From Bacteroidota bacterium (GTDB lineage Bacteria > Bacteroidota > Bacteroidia > Bacteroidales > UBA1715), in the NCBI GenBank assembly GCA_029266015.1, contig JAJUFK010000148.1:1-6212 (forward strand): a stretch of DNA of 6,212 nucleotides. The letters run 5' to 3'. Made by a program: the position numbers and the translations under genes. Of this stretch, positions 1 to 5,269 are shown piece after piece. The notes under the pieces were generated by a model. It searched no databases, was not told where the DNA came from, and worked only from the letters and a program-made list of their open reading frames with translations. How positions within the stretch are numbered: the stretch's first letter is position 1; each line of letters begins with the position of its first letter.

Positions 1-317
1 GATATCTTACGCAATTACAATGTTTGTATTCTGAAGCAAAAAACGGAAAACAAGCAATTGAGATGATTACCAATGATTCTTTTGATTTAGTATTAATGGA
101 TATTCAACTGCCTGTAATTGATGGTATAGAAGCTACAAAAATTATAAGAAAAAAATTACCCTTCCCCAAAAATAGAGTTAAAATAATTGCAAATACCACA
201 ACTAATTACAAAGATTTCTTCAATCAATTTTATGATGTTGGCTTTAATGATGTATTACCAACACCAAATACTTTAGATTCGCTTAAAACCATAATAGAAT
301 ATCATATCAGAGATTAA
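1..317 (+). CDS. Response-regulator receiver domain, C-terminal fragment (gene starts left of the window)
   Basis: The reading frame is open to the left edge and stops with TAA at 315-317, so only the end of the protein is visible. A TTG at 24 is in frame, but the receiver fold clearly begins further upstream, so it is not the start. Visible parts of the CheY-like fold are the EAKNGKQAIEMI helix, the strand FDLVLMD with the phospho-accepting Asp (codon 99-101), the IQLPVIDG loop after it, and the IIANT strand with the conserved Thr (195-197). The GFNDVLPTPNT segment aligns with the usual G...Y..KP, but Thr (261-263) replaces the near-invariant Lys. The protein ends right after the last helix, so the receiver is either a single-domain regulator or the terminal domain of a hybrid histidine kinase. 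The acidic pair that binds Mg2+ lies outside the window. The receiver assignment is firm; the full architecture is unknown. Confidence 0.88.
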   Translation, partial: YLTQLQCLYSEAKNGKQAIEMITNDSFDLVLMDIQLPVIDGIEATKIIRKKLPFPKNRVKIIANTTTNYKDFFNQFYDVGFNDVLPTPNTLDSLKTIIEYHIRD

Positions 318-395
318 TTGTTAAAATCTTAAGAAATTCTTATTTGCTCGTAAGGTTAGGTATACTATATTGTACAAATACTTAAAAAATTTTTA

Positions 396-426
396 TTGTG
401 GTTATTTTGGTAATACCAAATATTTG
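396..426 (+). promoter_or_regulatory. Possible Bacteroidota-type promoter of queD
   Basis: AATATTTG at 419-426 matches the Bacteroidota -7 consensus TAnnTTTG except for its first base. A TTG at 396-398 lies 20 bases upstream, about where the -33 element is expected. The implied transcription start is near 431-433, giving a short leader before the ATG at 450. The match is imperfect and the region is very AT-rich, so this is a weak, position-based prediction. Confidence 0.3.
406..426. promoter_or_regulatory. Overlapping inverted repeats upstream of queD, candidate operator
   Basis: TTTGGTA (406-412) and TACCAAA (414-420) form a perfect 7-base inverted repeat around a single A. A second perfect palindrome, CAAATATTTG (417-426), overlaps it. 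A one-base centre cannot form an RNA hairpin loop, so a DNA site for a dimeric regulator is more plausible than a terminator. The first dyad would sit between the -33 and -7 elements of the possible promoter. No known regulator motif was recognised. Confidence 0.3.
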
Positions 427-449
427 AGTAATTATGTAAAAAAAATAAT

Positions 450-899
450 ATGGCAATAATACGCATAAGCAAAGAATTTGTTTTTGATATGGCACATGCT
501 CTTCATAAATATGATGGTTTGTGCAAAAACATACATGGACATACATACAAACTACAAGTAACGTTACGTGGCCCTATAAATACAGATGAAAATTCCACAA
601 AATTAGGTATGGTACTTGATTTTAGTGAATTAAAGAGAATTGTAAAAATCCCCATAATTGACCGATTTGATCATGCTCTTGCTGTAAATACAAAACACGA
701 TATGCAAAAAGATGTTAAACACTATCAGGAAGAAGGTAAATTTATTGAATTACCCTTTCAGCCTACATGTGAAAATCTTGTAGTATATTTTGCAGAAATT
801 ATTCAAAAGGAACTTCCGTCTCATGTTCAACTTCACAGTTTGCGACTGTATGAAACACCAACTTCGTGGGGAGAATGGTATGCTGACGACAACATATAA
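450..899 (+). CDS. queD: 6-carboxy-5,6,7,8-tetrahydropterin synthase (QueD)
   Basis: This cytoplasmic zinc enzyme converts 7,8-dihydroneopterin triphosphate to 6-carboxytetrahydropterin, an early step towards preQ0 and queuosine. The 149-residue protein has the expected Zn ligands His16, His29 and His31 and the catalytic Cys25, in the spacing CxxxHGH (CKNIHGH). That spacing separates QueD from animal-type pyruvoyltetrahydropterin synthase (CxxxxxHGH) and from the folate-type PTPS-III (ExxxHGH). Asp74-His75 (RFDHAL), the substrate-binding PTCEN at 105-109 and the terminal Glu135 (LYETPTSWGEW) complete the active site. It is longer than E. coli QueD (about 120 residues), mainly through a charged stretch at about 80-103 between DH and PTCEN. 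The ATG at 450 is the only sensible start: an in-frame stop lies at 429-431 and the ATG follows an A-rich tract. No queC, queE or folE is next to it, so it seems to be transcribed alone or with the gene after it. Confidence 0.9.
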   Translation: MAIIRISKEFVFDMAHALHKYDGLCKNIHGHTYKLQVTLRGPINTDENSTKLGMVLDFSELKRIVKIPIIDRFDHALAVNTKHDMQKDVKHYQEEGKFIELPFQPTCENLVVYFAEIIQKELPSHVQLHSLRLYETPTSWGEWYADDNI

Positions 900-949
900 A
901 CTATGGTATATATTTTGCTTATAATTGAATTCATTTTAATATTACTAAT

Positions 950-1513
950 ATGAAAATTCAATTATTAATTGTTAGTTTTATAACAGCTATATTTCCACTA
1001 TTTAGTAAAGCTCAAACTAATAGAGTAATTTTTTCGGGAGTATACGAAACTAACATATTTAATTCTCCATCATACAAAGCTTCTTTTTTGTATGAACATG
1101 CAATCAATGAAAAAATAAGTCTTAACTATAATTTCAGTTTAGGTGTAAATGGTCAAGACGGATTTGTTTTTCAAGGACCAATGGGTGCATATGGAGGTTC
1201 TATTTTACTTTTATGGGCGCTACAAGACGAAGAAGATTACTATGCTATGGGAATACTTGGTTTTTTCATACCCGAAGGTCTTACATTTCATATTCCATTT
1301 GGAGAAAACACAATACTATCACCCTACTTTAATATTTTAGCTTTACAACATTCTGTATATAGAGTATCACCATATTTTGAAGGTGGTTTCAAAATAAAAC
1401 AATATTTCACAGATAGAGCATTTTTACAATTAGATTTTGGAATTTCATCAGCTTATACTACAGCTACCACAAGAAATTTTATTAGTGCAGGAATAGGTTT
1501 TGATATGCTGTAA
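950..1513 (+). CDS. Secreted protein, probable outer-membrane beta-barrel, function unknown
   Basis: I do not recognise a named family for this 187-residue protein. The N-terminus (MKIQLLIVSFITAIFPLFSKAQ) is a clear Sec signal peptide with a likely cleavage after Ala21 (SKA|QT). The mature part alternates polar and hydrophobic or aromatic residues and is rich in Gly, Phe and Tyr. Repeated strand-turn patterns include INEKISLNYNFSLG, YRVSPYFEGGFKIKQYF and AFLQLDFGISSAYTTATT. The chain ends in a last amphipathic strand, FISAGIGFDML. This is the pattern of a small 8- to 10-strand outer-membrane barrel of the OmpW/OmpX-like size class, common in Bacteroidota, although the last residue is Leu rather than Phe. 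The gene lies 50 bases after queD with no convincing promoter or terminator between them, so read-through from queD is possible. Secretion is well supported; the barrel is an inference from residue pattern. Confidence 0.72.
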   Translation: MKIQLLIVSFITAIFPLFSKAQTNRVIFSGVYETNIFNSPSYKASFLYEHAINEKISLNYNFSLGVNGQDGFVFQGPMGAYGGSILLLWALQDEEDYYAMGILGFFIPEGLTFHIPFGENTILSPYFNILALQHSVYRVSPYFEGGFKIKQYFTDRAFLQLDFGISSAYTTATTRNFISAGIGFDML

Positions 1514-1517
1514 TTTA
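1511..1517. other. Tail-to-tail gene junction with a one-base gap
   Basis: The plus-strand barrel gene ends with TAA at 1511-1513 and the minus-strand kinase gene ends with TAA read from 1517 to 1515, leaving only base 1514 between them. There is no room for a dedicated terminator, so transcripts from one or both genes probably run into the antisense strand of the other. Confidence 0.9.
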
Positions 1518-2744
1518 TAAATATTGTTTCTTTTCTTTCGGTATTCGCAATGTAACTTTTGTTCCTTTACCCATTTCACTTTCTATTTCAAGTGAGCCAT
1601 GTTGTTTTTCAATAAATTCTTTACTCAACATAAGTCCAATACCTGTTCCACACTCATTTTCAGTTCCTCGACGACTTGAAATTTTCTCCGGGTCAAACAA
1701 TTGCAACTGCGTATCAATATCCATACCTATACCTTCGTCTGCAATTTCTATTACCACATCAGTATTCTGCTCATAGGCATGAATAAAAATATCTGAATTT
1801 TTATATGAAAATTTAATAGCATTTGTAAGTACATTTCTAATTACAAATGCAAGCATATTAATATCAGCATATACTTCAATATCTTTGGCTATCCGTTGAT
1901 GTATCGTAATATTTTTTGAAACACAAGTGGTGTGAATTAATTGACTAATATTAGAAATCAAAGGTTCTATATGAAAAATTTGCAAATTTTTAGACACCCC
2001 CGATTGCTGCATTTTACTCCAATTAAGCAAATTTGACAACAAATGATAACTTTGATTTGCAGACTCATGAATATACTTCAAAAAATCAGAAACTTGCTCT
2101 TGAGTAAACGAGTTAAATTTTGTTAATAATAATTCCGAAAATCCTAAAATGGTATTAAAGGGATTTTTTAGATCATGAGCAATTATTGAAAGTATTTTTT
2201 CTTTATTAGTATTATCTTGTTTTATTTTATCGGATTGAATTTTAAGTGCTACTTCACGCTTGATAAATTGAGAAATATCTGTTTCGGTAACAATCATTTG
2301 TGACCAATCATGCAAAGCATGTTGAGGAATTTTTACAGTAACTTGTGTTATAACTTTATGTCCTGAAACTGTAATTTTTGATGATGTATAACTATATTCT
2401 GTAGAACCTGCATATAAACTCACCAACATTTTTGTGAAATCTTGAAAACTTTCTTTTATAAAAAAGTTTCTAATTCCTTTTATCAACTGATTTTTGTGAG
2501 AAGCTTTATATAAACTTACAGCAAAATCATTAACATCAATTATTTGGATTAAATCAATTAATCGAGGTAATTCATGAGGATTTCTCTCTAAGAACTGCTG
2601 TATGGTTCCGTTGTATAAGAGCGAAATTTTTTGCAACTCTCGATACAACATTGAAGCATTTTCTACCCATACTGCAACCGGCAGATTGTTCAAAATTTCA
2701 AATTGTGAATGTATTTGACTTGTTGTATTTGAGTGCGATAACAT
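1515..2744 (-). CDS. Soluble PAS-type sensor histidine kinase
   Basis: This is a 409-residue two-component sensor kinase. Residues about 15-165 form a PAS-like sensing region with the pattern WVENAS...YNGTIQQFLERNP...IQIIDVNDFAVSLYKAS, a PAS variant seen in other bacterial kinases. Residues 161-182 are a helical linker. The dimerisation and phosphotransfer domain has His190 in the H box (SIIAHDLKNPFNTILGFSELL, 187-207). The HATPase domain shows the N box (RNVLTNAIKFS, Asn304 and Asn308), G1 (DEGIGM, 336-341), the LFDPE F-box region (349-353) and G2 (GTGIGL, 366-371). All catalytic boxes are intact, so it should be active. There is no signal peptide or membrane segment, so it senses a cytoplasmic cue; the ligand cannot be told. 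ATG at 2744 is the start, as an in-frame TAA lies four codons upstream. It follows argH after 78 bases and may be read from the arg operon or from its own weak promoter. No cognate regulator is adjacent. Confidence 0.92.
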   Translation of the reverse strand: MLSHSNTTSQIHSQFEILNNLPVAVWVENASMLYRELQKISLLYNGTIQQFLERNPHELPRLIDLIQIIDVNDFAVSLYKASHKNQLIKGIRNFFIKESFQDFTKMLVSLYAGSTEYSYTSSKITVSGHKVITQVTVKIPQHALHDWSQMIVTETDISQFIKREVALKIQSDKIKQDNTNKEKILSIIAHDLKNPFNTILGFSELLLTKFNSFTQEQVSDFLKYIHESANQSYHLLSNLLNWSKMQQSGVSKNLQIFHIEPLISNISQLIHTTCVSKNITIHQRIAKDIEVYADINMLAFVIRNVLTNAIKFSYKNSDIFIHAYEQNTDVVIEIADEGIGMDIDTQLQLFDPEKISSRRGTENECGTGIGLMLSKEFIEKQHGSLEIESEMGKGTKVTLRIPKEKKQYL

Positions 2745-2822
2745 ACATTGTGAAAATTACACTAAACTACTACTTTACTACAGATAAATTATATGAAAAC
2801 CATAAATCTTTTTAACAAATTA

Positions 2823-4172
2823 CTAACTATTTGTTAAATCCTGTATTTTTTTTGTAACGTAGTCCTTATTAAATTGTTGTTTAATTTCTTGAAATTTCAT
2901 ACGTATTTGTTCTGTACAAAGATTTCCAATACTTCCTTCATGAGTATGTTTTGCTTGTTTTGGAGCATTAAATTTTCCTTGTTTAATATCTAAACCAACT
3001 TTAATATAAGCATCGCGAAATGGCACACCTTGTTGTACTAAATTATTAACTTCATCTACACTAAACAAATAATCATACATAGGTGAATCAAGAATAGTTT
3101 TTGATACCGTAATATTCTGCAACATTAACATCATCATATCAATACACGAATGCAACTCGCTAAAAGCGGGTAAAAAATGTTCTTTTATAATTTGTAAATC
3201 TCTATTATATCCAAAAGGTAAATTTGAAATAATACTACTAATTTCAATAGGCAATACTTGCATTCTATTACATTTTGCACGAATTAACTCAAATACATCA
3301 GGATTCTTTTTATGAGGCATTATACTTGACCCTGTAGTAAATTCTTCGGGGAATGATACGAATCCAAAATTTTGATTCATAAACAAACACATTTCCATTG
3401 CCATTTTAGAGAGAGTTGACGCAATTCCTGCTAATGCATAACTTACAGTTTTTTCAACTTTACCTCGTCCCATTTGTGCATACATTACATTATAATTCAA
3501 TGTTTTGAATCCTAACAACTCGGTAGTCATAGTTCTATTGAGAGGAAACGATGAACCATATCCTGCTGCCGAACCAAGTGGATTTTGGTTAGTAATAGTA
3601 AATGCTGCCTGAAGCAGTTGCAAATCATCGGTTAAACTTTCGGCATAACAACCAAACCATAATCCAAAGGATGATGGCATTGCAATTTGCAAATGAGTAT
3701 AGCCCGGCATCAACACGTCTTTATGTTGCTCACTTAATTGTTGTAACAATACAAATAATTGTTCTACATACGCTACTGTATCAAAAATTTGTTGACGTAT
3801 ATACAATTTTAAATCTAATAAGACCTGATCATTCCGCGAACGTCCACTATGTATTTTTTTTCCTACATCACCCAATTTACGGGTAAGCATAAGTTCTACT
3901 TGAGAATGAACATCTTCAACCCCCTCTTCTATTACAAAAGGTGATGTTTGTAAATCACGAAACATTGCAATAAGTTCACTTTGCACTAAATCTAATTCTT
4001 TTTGAGTCAACAAACCTATACTTTGCAACATGCGAGTATGAGCCAAATTTCCTAAAATATCGGCTTGTGCTAACAATGTATCAAATTCTTTGTCGCGACC
4101 AACAGTAAATAAACTTACTTTTTCGTGTGCTGTAGTGTCTTTTGCCCATATTGGCGTTTGATGTTGAGCCAT
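2823..4172 (-). CDS. argH: Argininosuccinate lyase
   Basis: ArgH cleaves argininosuccinate to L-arginine and fumarate, the last step of arginine synthesis, as a cytoplasmic homotetramer of the fumarase/aspartase superfamily. The 449-residue length is normal for the family. Conserved blocks in order are FTVGRDKEFD (22-31), EEGVEDVHSQVE (82-93), the ArgH-specific GRSRNDQV (110-117), MPGYTHLQ with Thr159-His160 (155-162), NPLGSAAGYGSSFPLNR (197-213), and the catalytic flexible loop GSSIMPHKKNPD (281-292), which contains the active-site Ser. His replaces the common Gln after MP, a variant I associate with Bacteroidota ArgH. All expected residues are present, so it should be functional. The stop is TAG. 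It starts five bases after the argE stop (TAA directly followed by a second TAA), which points to co-transcription and possibly translational coupling. ArgG, its direct partner in the pathway, is not in the window. Confidence 0.97.
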   Translation of the reverse strand: MAQHQTPIWAKDTTAHEKVSLFTVGRDKEFDTLLAQADILGNLAHTRMLQSIGLLTQKELDLVQSELIAMFRDLQTSPFVIEEGVEDVHSQVELMLTRKLGDVGKKIHSGRSRNDQVLLDLKLYIRQQIFDTVAYVEQLFVLLQQLSEQHKDVLMPGYTHLQIAMPSSFGLWFGCYAESLTDDLQLLQAAFTITNQNPLGSAAGYGSSFPLNRTMTTELLGFKTLNYNVMYAQMGRGKVEKTVSYALAGIASTLSKMAMEMCLFMNQNFGFVSFPEEFTTGSSIMPHKKNPDVFELIRAKCNRMQVLPIEISSIISNLPFGYNRDLQIIKEHFLPAFSELHSCIDMMMLMLQNITVSKTILDSPMYDYLFSVDEVNNLVQQGVPFRDAYIKVGLDIKQGKFNAPKQAKHTHEGSIGNLCTEQIRMKFQEIKQQFNKDYVTKKIQDLTNS

Positions 4173-4177
4173 AATTA

Positions 4178-5233
4178 TTATAAAGATAAAAGTAATTGAA
4201 TATATACGTCTATACCTTGTTCTATTTCTGATTCATATATAAATTCATCGGCGGTATGAGATCTCATAGTATCACCCGGTCCTATTTTTACGGTTGGAAA
4301 ATTGCGCATGCATGCTTGATCTGACATAGTTGGTGAACCAAACAACTCTATATTTAACTGTTTAGCCGATTCTACTAACATGTGTTGAGGCAATATATAT
4401 GATGATTGTAATCTAAAAGAACGTGGAGTTACCTCACACTGAACATGTTGTTTTACAATCTCATAGACCTCTTGATTTGTATATAGTTCATTTGTTCTTA
4501 TATCTACCATAAAAGTACATTCTGCAGGTATTATATTATGCTGTATTCCTGCTTGTATACCTGTTACTGTCATTTTTACCGGTCCTAACAGTTCTGATTG
4601 TTTAGGAAAAATAAATGTTTTGAACCATTCAATATCTGTAATTGCTTTATAAATAGCATTTTCACCGGTATTATGAGCTGCATGTCCTGCTATACCTACC
4701 GACTTACAATCAAGCACCAATAATCCTTTTTCTGCTATTGCCATTCGCATATTTGTAGGTTCTCCTACAATTCCAAATTCTATTGGTTCTATATGCGGCA
4801 ATACCGATTCTATTCCTTGTAAGCCTGAAATTTCTTCTTCGGCAGACGCAATAAATAAAAAATCATATACATTATGAGGATTCTTACAGAAATAAATAAA
4901 AGTTGCAAGTAAACAAACCAATGGAGCACCAGCATCATTACTACCTAATCCTATTATTTTCTCATTGTCTATAATTGGTTCATGAGGATTGGTTGTCCAT
5001 CCTGCAACAGGTTTTACCGTATCATGGTGAGAATTGAGTAACACACATGGTTTATGTGAAGGTGTTGCAGAACGTGCAATTATATTATTACCAATTCGTG
5101 ATACAGGTATTGAATATGATTCAATAATGTGTTGTAACAAATCAGCCGTTTTATCTTCTGATTTACTGTATGACGGTATGCGAATAAGGTCTATTAGAGT
5201 TTGTTTTGCAAAAGTATATAATTCAGTATGCAT
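4178..5233 (-). CDS. argE: M20-family N-acyl-citrulline/ornithine deacylase (ArgE type)
   Basis: This 351-residue zinc amidohydrolase probably removes the N-acyl group from the arginine precursor. In Bacteroidota, carbamoylation is known to occur on the acylated ornithine, so the likely substrate is N-succinyl- or N-acetylcitrulline rather than acetylornithine. That choice is inference. All M20 di-zinc residues are visible: His69 and Asp71 (SHHDTV), bridging Asp100 (GLGSNDAG), general base Glu133 and ligand Glu134 (SAEEEISG), Glu158 (GEPTNM) and His326 (RSHTADEF). The insertion or dimerisation domain spans about 165-275 and includes GHAAHNTGENAI. No signal peptide is present, so the enzyme is cytoplasmic. 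The start at 5233 is fixed by an in-frame TAA 15 bases upstream. It lies 36 bases after the Ig-like gene and five bases before argH. DapE or another M20 deacylase is the main alternative, but the argH linkage argues for arginine synthesis. Confidence 0.9.
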   Translation of the reverse strand: MHTELYTFAKQTLIDLIRIPSYSKSEDKTADLLQHIIESYSIPVSRIGNNIIARSATPSHKPCVLLNSHHDTVKPVAGWTTNPHEPIIDNEKIIGLGSNDAGAPLVCLLATFIYFCKNPHNVYDFLFIASAEEEISGLQGIESVLPHIEPIEFGIVGEPTNMRMAIAEKGLLVLDCKSVGIAGHAAHNTGENAIYKAITDIEWFKTFIFPKQSELLGPVKMTVTGIQAGIQHNIIPAECTFMVDIRTNELYTNQEVYEIVKQHVQCEVTPRSFRLQSSYILPQHMLVESAKQLNIELFGSPTMSDQACMRNFPTVKIGPGDTMRSHTADEFIYESEIEQGIDVYIQLLLSL

Positions 5234-5254
5234 GCCGTTACAATTTTACATATA

Positions 5255-5262
5255 CAAATATA
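5255..5262 (-). promoter_or_regulatory. -7 promoter element of the argE-argH operon
   Basis: Read on the minus strand, TATATTTG is an exact match to the Bacteroidota -7 consensus TAnnTTTG. It sits in the 36-base gap between the Ig-like gene and argE, 21 bases before the argE ATG, so transcription would start very close to the coding region. The expected -33 TTTG is not evident; the nearest TTG (5277-5275) is only 12 bases upstream of the box. It supports a separate transcript for argE-argH without excluding read-through from the upstream gene. Confidence 0.45.
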
Positions 5263-5269
5263 GAGTTTT

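Noticed and set aside
330..342. Terminator after the receiver gene (TAAGAA-A-TTCTTA)
   Set aside because: The inverted repeat has a one-base centre, so it cannot fold into a normal hairpin, contains little G-C and has no long T-run after it.
318..449. preQ1 riboswitch in front of queD
   Set aside because: I looked for the short G-C stem-loop followed by the A-rich tail with the conserved C of preQ1-I and found no matching arrangement. The GGTTAGG stretch has no pairing partner.
900..949. Promoter for the barrel-protein gene
   Set aside because: TATTTTG (911-917) and TATAATTG (920-927) resemble the -7 box, but the first has the wrong internal spacing and the second lacks a -33 partner. Neither is better than expected in such AT-rich sequence.
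1149..1340. 63-codon plus-strand open frame inside the barrel-protein gene
   Set aside because: It is an out-of-frame shadow of the secreted protein gene, has no signal or domain pattern, and starts in the middle of coding sequence.
1..2744. Two-component pair made of the receiver fragment and the PAS kinase
   Set aside because: The genes are on opposite strands, about 1.2 kb apart with two unrelated genes between them, and the receiver lacks its Lys. Nothing in the sequence links them.
2745..2822. Promoter for the histidine kinase gene
   Set aside because: A TTTG near the argH stop and TATAATTT 22 bases further on are roughly spaced like a Bacteroidota promoter, but the -7 match is poor, so I did not list it.
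3602..3886. 94-codon plus-strand open frame
   Set aside because: It lies wholly antisense to the conserved core of argH, and its translation shows no recognisable fold.
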